A stretch of 64,000 nucleotides of DNA from Anaspis maculata. Its lineage: Eukaryota > Arthropoda > Insecta > Coleoptera > Scraptiidae. Location: assembly GCA_949128115.1 (NCBI GenBank), contig OX421963.1:77619635-77683634 (forward strand), read 5' to 3'. Both the position numbers and the translations under genes were made by a program. The notes under the pieces were generated by a model that saw nothing but the letters and a program-made list of their open reading frames with translations, was not told the origin of the DNA and did no database searches. Position 1 is the first letter of the stretch; every line of letters begins with the position of its first letter. Positions 1 through 10,950 of the stretch are shown here, piece by piece.

Positions 1-1429
1 CTCCATATTAGGATATTGGGAATGCCAGATAACAGGTTAAGACACAAAACATGCCAACTTTGCATCCTCCTGTATGTATAAAAAAATAAAAAATGATTTC
101 TCTGACCTCCCGAAGAAATTATTTTTTCAAGCATGAAGGATCAAAGAGACATGGCGACCAGTGCCATCGAGATTCACAATGGAGTCACATCATCCCCATT
201 TGAGTGATACAACGAAATTGAAAGATGGTTTGGTGAGAGTTCTTAAACCGTCAACTTGACAGGGCCCCCTGCGGCCCCCCTAAGTGTGCTTCCCCTTCTA
301 ATATCGTTCGATAGACCTTGTAGAACACTCACAGAAAAGGAACTTTCTGTATCAATAAATGCCGTATAGTACCGTTTTTTAATGTGTACCGACCCCAGTA
401 TAGAGAAATCAACAGATACCGTGCCATGGCTGCACATAGGTAATAATTTCTCTTAAGCGTGGTTATCGCCTCAACGTCACTCCAACAACTTTTGGTTGCA
501 AATTTCACCTGCACCGAGTGATGATTTAAGAATAGTAGTCTTTAGTAGCTCACGAATCTTACGAATTTTTTTTTCAGGCAAAAATTTGTAGGTGCTTGTT
601 GATTGAGTACGGCAAGCTTCCAAAGCACGGCTCCTCCGCCAATTGTGCACATGGTGTGTGCTTCTGCGAACGTGAGTGAAGAGGGGACGTTCTGGTCTTT
701 TGTATTCCGAGCAACGCACAGATGCCTCGAAACACATTCGATTCGAAATTGACCTTTCCAATTTTAGGAGATAACACCTTGGTTTTTCAGGGTCATCTTT
801 TGACGTTTTGACGTTATTGACGTTTTGTTCTTAGAATGTGGTGGAGTTTTTTCGGAGAAGTATAGCAGCAGTAATTTTGAAATCACTCATTTATCATGCG
901 GGGAGAGTCACTGCAGCCACCGAAACCATTTTCAACGAACAATGCATTTTTTATGTTTTTTACGTTAACTTAATTATACGTAGGTTCAGCCACCACCACA
1001 TGTGGCGTGACCTTAGGCACCACTGTGACAAAACTAACAGTTTCTCGTCTAGTTCTCAGTGAAAAGGTGAAAACACTAAAACCTATCCGAACTTGGTTTT
1101 CCACCGCATAAAACACAGTGAAGTGAAACCAGAAACGCAGTAACACCTACACAATGGGTTATTGATGGTCCTTTTTCCTTCTTTGGGTAGTGTCGTTATC
1201 GGTCAAAAACGAAACGTCGTGTGTCAATACCATGACCTCGGTAAACCAATGTTGTGCATGGCGTCACGGTAGAAAAAGACAACGGAAATTTGGAGACCCT
1301 AATTATGTCTTTGGTCGCAGTGCAGCTCATGTGGCACTTCAAATAGTTCAAATCGACTAATCAGGTTGTCGACTGATCAGTGTTGTGGATGACTTCCAAA
1401 GTCCAGGATTTCTCAGAAATTTAACAACG
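1..1429. other. Intergenic, no gene recognised
   Basis: No credible coding exon is visible on either strand. Around 600-680, on the - strand, lies one copy of a dispersed motif, AATTGGCGGAGG (read as CCTCCGCCAATT at 633-644 on +). It recurs near 4.87, 14.7 and 42.0 kb. The missing first exon of GST1 was looked for here and not found. Confidence 0.5.
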
Positions 1430-1555
1430 TGCTTCTCATTTGAAGACTTCAATCACAGTCACATTAGAACAATTTACAAAAGCATATGACAGTAAAAACG
1501 TCAAAAATTATAAAAGTCAAAACAAAGACTTTGGCGGTAAGTTCAAATCTTTAAT
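1430..1555. repeat. Left copy of a direct repeat flanking the Copia fragment
   Basis: A segment running from about GCTTCTCATTTGAAGA to GGCGGTAAGTTCAAATCTTT resembles 2668-2800 in the same orientation, which starts GCTTCTCGCTTGAAGA and ends GGCGGTACGTTCAAATCTT. The middles also share short words such as CAAAAC.AAGA. The two copies bracket a Copia fragment. Whether they are worn LTR ends or an unrelated duplicated repeat is unclear. Confidence 0.45.
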
Positions 1556-2667
1556 ATTCCCTCTTGAACTTGCATTCTGTAGTTCCATCGGTCTAAAGAG
1601 CAGCCGACGTGAGGATGCTGGGAGTGGTCATCTTCAGGGTGGTTGATCGAATAGGTGGTGGTGTGTGCGACTTCTGCCCAAAACTTATTTTCAAGATAAG
1701 CTTCAATCAATAAACATCGTGTGCGTTCTACAATTGAGCCATTCATACGTTCCGCCAAGCCTGTCTGTTCTGGCGTATATGGGATTGTCGTTTCATGTCT
1801 GATTCCAGCTTGGCTCAATTGTCTCGATAACCGATCATTCACGTATTCTTTCCCATTATCTGATCGTAGTGTTCGAATCTTTTGTCCAGTTTCGGTCTTG
1901 ACCATGCTTCTGAATTCTTAAAACCACTAAAAAAATATCAAGTGATATTTGGAGCCTCCAAGAGATATTTCTTCCATTGTTCTACGTCAGTCCGTGTGGA
2001 CCATTTACAAGACTCCTTTATTGACTCGACTTCCTCCGTTGTCAAACGGTAATCGCCTCTGCTTTCCCTTGATACACACAATGCAAGGTTCTCTGCTTTT
2101 TTTCACTTGTCCGCCGAAAAGAATGCGTATGCAGCGCCCGTTGAGGTGGCCAATTCTTCTATAAGCTCTATGTGAGGTTTGAGATTCTTCCTCCACATCG
2201 ACATCCAAAAGGCAAAAGCTCCGAGCATTCATAACATCTAGAAGCTTCTCGATCTTGATCTTTACTGAAATCAGCAAAAAATGTTGTCTCAGACCTAGTG
2301 TCTGTCTTGACATCCTGTAACAATTTTGTTCCAATCGAGTCACCAGAAATATTGGTATCAGAACTCTCCAGATCCATTATCATTGGCCTATAATCCATTC
2401 GGTGAACCAGCAAGCAAGAGACTCCCAATTCATTTGTCCGATACATCAAATTACACGTTAGGTAGCTTTTGTGCAGTGACGACGATGCGATTTACGTACT
2501 CTTCCATGCCGCTAAGGTCATTGCAGAATATTTAAACGTTGTCTCCAGGTTATCCCAAACTCTCTAAGCGATCTTCGCAGTTTGCACATGGACGTAGTTA
2601 GTGACCTCGACTGACAACATTATCTTTGCTTTCTCTTTCGTTGCCTTTTAGGCATGAACATTGTGCT
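1556..2667 (-). mobile_element. Decayed Ty1/Copia retrotransposon (gag to integrase)
   Basis: Read on the - strand, domains appear in Copia order but in several frames with stops. Gag remnants lie around 2667-2330, with MLSVEVTNYVHV, then EEYVNRIVTT, then YRPMIMDLESS. A pre-integrase segment lies around 2190-2005 (HRAYRRIGHLN, then GKQRRLPF). The integrase core lies at 1905-1600, with RTLRSDNGKEYV (the second catalytic Asp region) and TPEQTGLAERMNG (the region that normally ends in the catalytic Glu). Reverse transcriptase and RNase H are absent, because sequence after the integrase is replaced by the 1430-1555 repeat. Multiple frameshifts make this a non-functional relic. Confidence 0.85.
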
Positions 2668-2800
2668 TCTCGCTTGAAGATCTAATCAGAGTGCCAAAGA
2701 AACATTAAACAAAAGTACATGACCTCGCACATGACAATACAAAACGTTGATTATACTAAACCTCAAAACGAAGATTATGGCGGTACGTTCAAATCTTCAA
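2668..2800. repeat. Right copy of the direct repeat flanking the Copia fragment
   Basis: Partner of 1430-1555, similar over most of its length in the same orientation. It abuts the Copia gag remnant on the left and the Ty3/gypsy remnant on the right. Confidence 0.45.
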
Positions 2801-2829
2801 CAATCAGGAGCCTTTTGGATAGGCAGCGT

Positions 2830-4080
2830 ACGCTTCCAGTCACTTGCTGGAGGTTCCGAGAACCTTGAACTCCGGTCTCAAGTCCATCACGGTCTGTTCT
2901 GTTCCAGCTCATCACTTTCCTTCAGCAAGCCGATGGCAAAATCTTCTTGTTGTTCCATTTTCACCGCAGCTGCGGTCCAGCTCTGTGGATCATCAACGGA
3001 GATTGCTCTTAACTACATGGCATTCCGCTGGTCCACCTTCTTGCAGTGCTTGCAGTCGTCTCTGCATTGTCTCCGGGAAAGAGCACCTGCATTTCAATGA
3101 CTTTAATCTGGTTGATGTTGTATTTTGGAGTCGCTGAAGTTTCTCTGTCCACCTTGCCAGTTATCCCTCTGAATCTTCCACTTGAAGCAATCACGTTATA
3201 TGATCTGTCCTTATCTTTTCTTTTACCGTTAAGGTCGTGGTAAAAGTGATCGACAGCTGCTTTCACTAGTGCCGAAAGCTCTCTGCAAGTGACACAGTAG
3301 TTCCTTTCCAGTTTTAACAAAACCTTGCTGTAGTACTCCACACTCGTTTTGTTCCTTCGTCCTTCCTTTGTCACTTCCTCGATGTAAACTAGGTAAGTTT
3401 CTCACGTGAGGCTTCGCAAGACACAGTCACACCCTCCATCAAGCGGTCGAACGTTCTCGGTGCATTACAAAGCCCAAAAGGCTGACAGTGAACTGAAGCA
3501 ATCCACTTCCGGCGGAGAATGCGGTCTCCTCTTTGTCCTCGGGGTGAAGTCTAACTTGCCAATAGTCACTCTTCAAGTCGAGCGTCGAATACTCTCCTAC
3601 TCCGGACAAGTTGGTCAAGATATCATCAGTTCGTGGCAAAGGCGGTATTTCGCGGCGACATCGTTGAGTTTCCTGCAGTCCACACAAAACGTGTACTGCC
3701 ATTCTTTTGTATAACTAAAACGACAGGTGATGGCAATGGTCCATGGATTTTTTTATGACACCGTCGTCCAACAGCTTTTTCAAGGAGCTTTGAAGCTTCT
3801 CCCCGCTCGCCAGTGGTAGGCGCTTTGGAGCTTATCGAATCGGAGCGTTGTTATCAGTGTTAATGCGGTGTTGTATCACGCTGGTTCGACCGCTAGGATT
3901 ATCCTCGGTAGCAAAGGAGGCACTTACGTTGATTGATCGCATTGCAAGCTGTCTCTCCTTATTTGTCAGATATTTCCAGTCGGCGGAGCACATCGATATA
4001 CCCGCTTCTTTCAAATGCGTCGAGAATGGGATTTCCGAGTCTCCTCTTCACAGCGTGAGACAAACACTTCCAGCTCACAC
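2830..4080 (-). mobile_element. Decayed Ty3/gypsy retrotransposon pol fragment
   Basis: On the - strand, in order: a protease-RT linker around 4014-3832 ending GRTSVIQHRINTDNNAPIR, a hallmark just before the gypsy reverse transcriptase; RT pieces around 3702-3439 with PLPRTDDIL, then YSTLDLKSDYWQV, then HPEDKEETAFS; and an RNase H piece around 3374-3230 with LERNYCVTCRELSALVKA and FYHDLNGK. The reading frame is broken several times, the YxDD box is not intact in one frame, and no LTRs were identified. It is a relic lying 5' (on the - strand) of the Copia fragment. Confidence 0.85.
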
Positions 4081-4130
4081 TTGATCAAGACCTCTTCTTG
4101 TCGTATTGTTCTGGCTGTCTAGTTTAAGAT

Positions 4131-4565
4131 AGTGGCGTACCTAGCGCATTCGGCACTCGGGCGGACTATACTATAACACCCCCTTCCCATAAACCTACCT
4201 GGAGAATGAGCTGGAGACTGCGCAGTGCTAGTGACACCCCTTGGGCCGAATTAGGCAATTTTGCGCCCTTAGATTTTCAGGATCGAAAAATCGCGCCCAA
4301 TTGGTGACATGGTATTTTTGGTCATGGAAAAAAGATTTCTAAACAAAGCGGAAAACACTACGAATAGTGACCAATGCGAGAAAAAAGCGCCGCAGACGAA
4401 ATTTTTTCGGAAGACGGGTCTTCACCAGCTTGTTTTGCACACTCCAAGACCTTGCGTCCCAGTTTTGTGGATCTTTTTTGCACCACAAATAATCCGACAC
4501 TGACACCCTCTTACTGTTGATACCCGGTGCGCACCGCCCCCTCCGCCCCCCGTTGGTACGTCACT
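4131..4565. mobile_element. Candidate TIR element (MITE), about 435 bp
   Basis: The left end AGTGGCGTACC and right end GGTACGTCACT are inverted complements with one mismatch. The interior has no coding potential and its right part is C-rich (CCGCCCCCTCCGCCCCCC). Ends of the type AGTGGCGTA next to G/C-rich tracts are common in arthropod non-autonomous DNA elements. No clean target-site duplication was found, so exact borders are tentative. Confidence 0.45.
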
Positions 4566-6467
4566 GGTTCAAGATTTAATAATTATTATCCTTATCCTTC
4601 ACTTGATGAATTCCGCAATGTTGAAACAGTAGGTGGTGTGGAAGGGTTGTCTATTTACTTAAAAAAAAAATGTTAATCTAGGATCTAGGTATTTACATCT
4701 TGTCGATGTCCCTGTTGATACCTAAATCGCTTGGGATATACTAGAAAAATATTTACTATAAATCGCCAGGTTATCAAGCGTAGATCTTTTTTGAGTGATC
4801 ACCTCTGTATGTACTTTTACGAGAATCGCTGGAGACTCCGACGCGCGAATAAGACACATTTGCACAAGTGGCGGAGGTGCTGTGCTTTGAGAGCTTATCT
4901 ATCAAAATCTCTTATATCTCAATTAACTTCAGCCCGCGAGTATACAAGAAGTAGTATCGGCTAGAACGAGAAAATTTGATTTCTTAGTGAAAGTGAACAA
5001 AGCGTTAATTACGTAACAGCATGTAACATAATGTATCCAACTACACAATCCTGTCAACGGTGAGATATTTACAATGGATACTAAAGGATCATGTCCGTAG
5101 ATTTGATTAATCACTTCCCGCATCAGATACGAGTATCTAAATGGATCTTCGTTAAGGGAGGTATGGTTAAGGGCCTGTCTTAACCTTCTTAACAGACACT
5201 ATTGTTTTTGTCCTTGGAACACACACAGGGTTCCTCCAGGACCCCATTTTCAAAGTCCCAAAAGAATAACACAACAAAACTGTTTTGAGCTATAACTGTC
5301 GCGAATATTGATGAAGGCAGGTGTAATTGACCTAGTTCGATCATTTTGTAAACTTCCAAAATACAAAAATGCCGAAAATTGTGGAATTTGTCAAATTCTG
5401 TGAAAATTCGAGTAAAAATTCAACCTTCTATCGGAAAAACGTAGTTGCATGCATGAAATATTGAATATTTTTGAAAATACCACAATGGAAGTGAAAAACG
5501 CTAGGAAGTTCTAAGATGTAATAAACAGAAAATACTAATTACAATAATTTAATTTGAAAAGCTCGGAAAGTGCAAATTGGAGATTCTCGTCTTTGACCAC
5601 TTTGAATTCTTATGGAACCATAGTAAGGACATTCAACATGCCTATTCTGTATCTCGTAACGACCTCGCTATGTGCATGCTATCTTTGTCTGTATCTGTGA
5701 ATCCCCAATCTTCCTCTCTGTCTCTCTGACGTTAACAAGTCGTTACGATGCAGAGTGAATTTACATGAAGGGAAATGGATCAAAATGCAACCAGTGAAAT
5801 TTTATTGGAAAAATAAAATTGCCGTAGTCTTCCAGGGCCCCAATGTGTGATGCGAAGGTTAAAAGATGAAAAAATTGTAATTTTTCTTCAGTTTGGAAAA
5901 TATAAGTAATAAACTGCAGTAAAGTTCATTCAGAACTTTTTTATTCTCGACTTTAAAGATGACTTGACCATTTCGAGCATCGGGAAAAATGTTCATTTGC
6001 TTGACTTCCCCGGTACCAACTTTGTCATTTAAGGTTATTTTCCAAAACCTATTTGATGGATTTGAACCGAATTTGACAGAAAGCAGTACAAGAACAGAAT
6101 CAAATCAAGTCTGCAGTTGGAGCTTTCCACCATCTTTCAGTCAGGTGCTGAAAATTTTCAATTTTTTCTGGCTGTTACGACTCGAGACGGCCGCTCACCG
6201 GGTTTTGACCAGGATTACCCGTTTTGGTGAAGGACTCAACTCATACGCGTTTTTTTCTGAAATTCCAATATCCCACCCGAAGAGATGTCTCGAACAAACA
6301 TTTCTATAGCTTCCTGGACACTATAAGCTAGGAAAATTTTGTATCGCCCACAACAGATTTCTTTTTTATTCAGATGACTTTCAAGAGAGGTATTTTTGAT
6401 GATCTGGGTTGTTTTTTTTAGCTAAATTTTTCAAAGATATGGTATTTGAACATTTCAATTCCAGCGA
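4566..6467. other. Intergenic, diffuse repeats only
   Basis: No gene is recognised. Around 4820-4900 on + is a copy of the dispersed AATAAGACACATTTGCACAA / GTGGCGGAGGTGC segment. Around 6030-6260 is a worn copy of the repeat family also seen in the arms of the 36.3-37.5 kb foldback and at 60.5-60.9 kb; shared words include AATCAAATCAAGTCTGCAGT and CTTTCCACCATCTTTCAGTC. The rest is AT-rich with no feature I can support. Confidence 0.45.
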
Positions 6468-6512
6468 ATAATTAGGTGATTAAACAAATATATTGTTTAA
6501 TCACCTAATTAT
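6468..6512. repeat. Perfect palindrome, 20-bp arms
   Basis: Left arm 6468-6487 and right arm 6493-6512 are exact inverted complements (core TTAGGTGATTAAACAA) with a 5-nt spacer. The right arm runs into the ATTATAGTA start of the TIR element beginning near 6511. Confidence 0.85.
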
Positions 6513-7140
6513 AGTACGTCCAACTTGACCGTGATTTTAGTTGACTGGGAAATTTCCTAGTTCAGCACTGTAGTAGACTGTCTACTGTCTACTACAGTGC
6601 TGAACTAGGAAGTAGACTTGCCGCTTTTCACCTGGTGTGAAACTGGCTTGTCCAAATAAGGTAAAGTTGTGTCATGTTGCTTATCAAGCTGGAAATTGAT
6701 CTTGTCATACGTGAAAATGCGACTAGGGAGGCGCGCAGAGATGTTTTACCATTATTTAGACACCAAAACTGCACGGGCCGGCCGACAGGAACTGGAACTC
6801 ACTCCGTCAAGCCTCAAAACTGAAGCAAATCGTAAATCGCAGTTACTAACATCAGTTTCACTCTAATACGCGATTTTAATCGGCTTGGTTCCATTGAAAT
6901 TCTTTCTATTGAACTTTTCATTTCTTTTGCCTTTTCCGGACGGCCGCGGAGATTTATGTTTTGCCAATAATTCTTCTGGGCTTGGCATGTCTTTGCCATT
7001 GGACTAGGCGGAAGGGTTGATGGCTCCACAGCACCCCTTTTTTGAAACAAAGGGCCGCATTCTTTGGTTGAAGCATCAAAAAACTGAACTGGCTTAAAAC
7101 GTTAAAAGATTCTTCAAAACTTCAAAATGTCACAAACTCT
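6511..7140. mobile_element. CTATAGTA-type TIR element, copy 1
   Basis: The start TATAGTACGTCCAACTTGAC, followed by CGTGATTTTAGTTGACTGG, resembles the left terminus of the element at 24754. Inside, blocks align in order with 11854-12480: GACTTGCCGC, then CACCTGGTGTGA, TTGTCCAAATAAGGTAAAGTTGTG, GATGTTTTACCATTATTTAG, and at the end CTGCTTTGATTTATTTGTCC. It is non-coding or decayed. A hairpin at 6554-6611 is present here but not in copy 2. The right border is approximate. Confidence 0.55.
6554..6611. repeat. Perfect 25-bp-arm hairpin inside the TIR element
   Basis: Arms 6554-6578 and 6587-6611 are exact inverted complements (core CTAGTTCAGCACTGTAGTAG) with an 8-nt loop. The matching position in the related copy at about 11.91 kb has only one arm-like segment followed directly by GCTTGCCGCC, so the second arm looks like a local inverted insertion. 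Confidence 0.85.
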
Positions 7141-7242
7141 GCTTTGATTTATTTGTCCATTTGCGAAAATGGTCATGAAATTACGCCATTCTCCATTAAA
7201 ACGTACTACGTATACCCATTAATGTATTGTCAATTTTTGCAG

Positions 7243-7830
7243 AAAAATCCCCAACACACCATACCAACTTTGGACGACAATGGCACCTTAATTTGGGACA
7301 GCCACGCCATCAACGCTTACTTAGTTGGGAAATACGGAAAAAACGATTCTTTATACCCCAAAGATCTAGCCAAGAGAGCTCTCGTCGATCAAAAACTTCA
7401 TTTCGATAGCGGTTCAATTTTCGTTTGGTTGAGAATAGTTTCTGTAAGTATTGTGAATACTTATTGAATTATGTTCTTGCTCAATTAATTTTGGATTTTC
7501 GAATAAACGCAACAAATAAATTTACAGAGAGGAATCAAGTACAAGGCCCAGAAATCCCTGTTAGACTACCAAATCGAAGGCATCACCGACGGCTACAGTC
7601 ACTTGGAAACCTTTCTCAAGGGCCAGCAGTGGGTCGCTGGAAATGACGTCACCATCGCCGATTTTTCTCTGATAGCCAGCGTGACAACGCTGAACTTGGC
7701 CCTACCTGTTGATCCCAAGAAATACCCAAACATAACTAGCTGGCTGAAACGGGCCGAAAGCTTACCGGGATACGAATCGAATCTCGAAGGACTGGAAAAA
7801 ATGAAAGAGATTTTCCAAAACTTGAAATAA
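7243..7830 (+). CDS. Epsilon-class glutathione S-transferase 1 (GST1), exons 2-3, 5' partial
   Basis: Cytosolic GST that conjugates glutathione to electrophiles. Exon 2 is 7243-7443 (67 codons: KNPQHTIPTL with the cis-Pro, then IWDSHAI, whose Ser binds the gamma-glutamyl group of glutathione). An 84-bp GT..AG intron follows. Exon 3 is 7528-7830 (100 codons plus TAA), with WVAGNDVTIADFSLIAS, the helix-capping motif of the C-terminal domain. Acceptor TTTTTGCAG and donor TCT/GTAAGT are good. The 47-codon first exon expected upstream, with the catalytic Ser, is not visible in the 7.2 kb to the left edge; it may lie outside the window behind another TE-filled intron, or be lost. GST2 exon 1 starts 277 bp after the stop. 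No frame lesions are present. Confidence 0.85.
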
Positions 7831-8106
7831 TTTTTCTTTATCCAACTCAATATAAATCGGTTTTATTTTCGATAAAATGAGGTTTTTGATTGAAAGCTAA
7901 GCCGAGAGCGGGCGAGTTGAACAAAACGCTGCCAAGCAGGTTAAAATTAAATATGTTTCCCTCCGGCGTCCGACGAAAAAAACTACTGCTCCTCATCCTT
8001 GCCCGCTCCCATATTCCCCAAGCCTTCGGCCTGGAACTGGTCTTAGTCTGAAGTTTCATCTCAGAGAGTTAACACTTTTGTGACTTATTTTCTCGATTGC
8101 GAAAAG

Positions 8107-8247
8107 ATGGCACCGAGACTTTTTGCGACCATAGCCAGTGCTCCGGTGCGCTCGGTTCTTCTTACTTCCAAGGCCATCGGCATCAATTTGGAACTGGAGG
8201 AGATCGACATCGCCAAGAAGGAACAGTTCAAGCCCGGTTTCCTTAAG
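8107..8247 (+). CDS. Epsilon GST2, exon 1
   Basis: A 47-codon exon starting ATGGCACCG and ending CTTAAG/GTTTGT. It encodes the N-terminal thioredoxin-fold start: MAPRLFATIASAPVRSVLLT, then SKAIGINLEL and FKPGFLK. Ser11 in the SAPVRS segment sits where epsilon enzymes have the catalytic Ser (usually SPPVRA). Length and phase-0 donor match every other first exon in the cluster. The next compatible second exon on + is at 33732, which lacks its own first exon, so I join them across a 25,484-bp intron. The alternative is that this is an orphan exon of a destroyed paralogue. Confidence 0.75.
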
Positions 8248-9770
8248 GTTTGTCGTTGAATTTTTGTCGTTGTTAATAGTATTGTGTGTGCGGTTTTTTT
8301 TTCACGCGGAACCCTGAAGTGTGAGGTATAATAAGTGGCGCCGACAGGCGTCAATCATTGCTAAGAATAAGCTGTTTGCAAATTAGTGAGTGTCTCACAA
8401 AGACGTCCGATGAGTGGATTGCGTATTTAGTTTTACAAGTGCTTGTCTTTTATTTAGCGAGGCATTTTTTTTTGCAAAGTTCAATACGAGTGGAATGTGG
8501 ATCCCATCATAATGATGGGTCGTCGATTTATGGGCTATCAATTTTCAAAAAGCGAAGCCAATTTTTTTACGGTCCCCTGTTGCATAAAACATAAAGTGTT
8601 ATCCAAGAGTGTAGACAGTGCAAAGTTTATATAAAATAAATTAAAATAAATATGCTTCCTGGGCCGTGAGATTTGAAATAGAGCATACGCTGCGTTATTG
8701 CTCTGGAACGTTTTCGACAATAAGTAGTATACCTAGCTAAATATTCTTTCGAGTTGAAGTTCAGGTGATTGATGATCCCGAACTGGATTTAAAAATATCT
8801 ATCTTAGATAATAAAGCTCGGTTCCACCAACCAAGAGATAATTAAGGTAAAAAAAGCTCCAACTGAAGCGACTGCATTTTTAGCCCGACTTAATTTTTTA
8901 TATATCTACCTGTTTAGATATCTATATAGCTATCTTGTTCCTGGTTGGTAATTATTTGATTATAGTACGATAAACTCTATTGTGATTCCAATTACCTAAA
9001 CATGCGACGCCCTTGGAACCGAGATATTCGGGAAACCAAAACTCATTGCTCACTCGAATCACACTTTTAAGTTAGATGTGCACCTTTTATACCGAAAGCT
9101 TATGATCTCTAGTATTTGTAAAGTTCTTGCTCCATTGTAATAATTGTCACCTGGATTAATAAAGGGCTTGATGGCTGGCTCCATTAAAATATACTTCGTG
9201 AGGACTCCTTCTCGGCTATGTTGCTTTTTTTATATGTGAAAATTTTTTATGTATGTAGTGCTCTTAACGGTACCTATACTTAAAAACAATGAATAATTGA
9301 CATAATTATAGCAAATAAATGATAAACAAAAATGGAAAACTTGAAAATCACATAAAAGTAGAAAAATCCCGGAATCTGCTCAAAATATTGTTTTAGAATC
9401 AGTCATCGCTCCTAATAAAAAAGAAAACACCGAAGTTATAATTTATTTTTTCAGTCAAATTCCAACATGTGTTATTGTAAATCAAATCGAATTTTCAGCA
9501 CGAGTTGTGTACAATAGTTTCAGTTTTGGTAGCCGCGAGTCAATGGACCTGGCGAATAATACGTTTTGAAATCTTTAAATAAAACAAACCCGATTCATGT
9601 CAAAACAAAACTCCTAGTTTTTCAATTTGAATTTTTTAAAAAAATAGATACTTTTTTGACTGGAATAACTAGGGCAGATCAATTAAGCTTATTGTTTCTT
9701 GCTATGTACTATTTTGCAGAGCGTTTATGTGGCTGTCTTGCTATTAAACGTACTACGGTAGTACTAAAAG
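8248..9770. other. Start of GST2 intron 1, AT-rich
   Basis: No exon is seen. Around 8815-8960 the words GCTCGGTTCCACCAACCAAG and TTGTTCCTGGTTGGTAATTA are imperfect inverted complements, suggesting a worn small foldback. Otherwise nothing is recognised. Confidence 0.4.
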
Positions 9771-9894
9771 TACCATGCGATCAACAAAATTCGGAATTGG
9801 GGTAGGCTGTGCCCTGGCCGAAAGCAGCTTGACATCCTGAAATTTGACCAGGTCACAGCCTACCCCAATTTCGAATTCTGTTGATCGCATGGTA
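9771..9894. repeat. Long hairpin, 47-bp arms with 3 mismatches
   Basis: Left arm 9771-9817 begins TACCATGCGATCAACA and ends GGGGTAGGCTGTGCCCTGG. Right arm 9848-9894 begins CCAGGTCACAGCCTACCCC and ends TGTTGATCGCATGGTA. The loop is 30 nt. It could be a miniature foldback element or a transcribed hairpin RNA locus; sequence alone does not decide. Confidence 0.85.
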
Positions 9895-10950
9895 TTATAG
9901 ATCCCATTAGGCTACTTTTACTCTAGCCGGTATAGATATCAATTTAAAATTTTAAATAATAAACTGCTCGTCAAAAGTTGAGAATGGATTGATAATTGCT
10001 CCAATTTCAATGGAGGTTATCTCTGGGAAAAATGACCGATTCTAGAACAGTTTGTGGGGCCTAGCTTGATAGAGCTTTTCCTCAGCGGCAAGATGCTATG
10101 TCGACTTTTTTCATCATTCACTTTGTGTATGATACACAAGATGCCAAAGGATGGTGACTCAAAAGGATCAATTTTCAATGTCGTGTAACTTTTTGAGGAT
10201 AGATTACAGATTTTTCAAGTTTTTGAAAGCGGGTATCAAAATCTCAAAAATATGATTTGTAACTTTTGAAGGGGCGTATTTTAATTTCTTGAATAAAATG
10301 CTCAGGAAAATTAGTGTCACCATACAAAATGTGACCTGCTTTTGAACTAGACAACTTTGGATTTCTACAAGCGATACAAGATTTCTTGAATTTCAAGATT
10401 ATCCGTGACCTAATCTTTCAGCTATTAGTTCTTACCTTTGCAAAACATAAGATACCTTACATGAAATTTCTACGGTGCTCAATAAACTGGTCCAAATTTC
10501 TATACGTTTGACATGCTCCCACTTGAGCAAGACATTTTTTCGTCGATTTCAACATGATAATGTCAACATAACTGTATAGTCATTTTCAGACAATCAATTT
10601 GAAGTTGAAGAAGGAAGTATAATTTTTCAGAAATATCGAGTGACGTAGAAAATGAGGTGGGAGACGTTGAACATTCCCCCCCTGTATCTACGCCACTGGA
10701 CAATTTTGACAAAAGCTATCTACGTCAAGTGTTGGATATTTATTTTGTCAGCATTTGTACCAAATTTGGTCAGAAATCGCTTAAATGACTTGAGAGTTAT
10801 TGCAAAAAAATATTTTAAAAACTGAACTTTGAAGGGCTCTATCTCCCTTAGCAAGTGTTTTGGAGAAAAATTGAATTATGCATGTCAACATAGTTTTTGA
10901 TGGACCATCGAATGGTGAATTATTACTACTATAACCTGGATCACCCTGTA
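9895..10950. other. GST2 intron 1, non-coding repeat-like DNA
   Basis: No coding signal. Phrases such as AACTTTGAAGGGCTCTATCT near 10.83 kb recur in other foldbacks of this window (for example CTTCGAAGGGCTGTATTTTC near 30.16 kb), so much of this is probably old foldback-element sequence. Confidence 0.4.
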
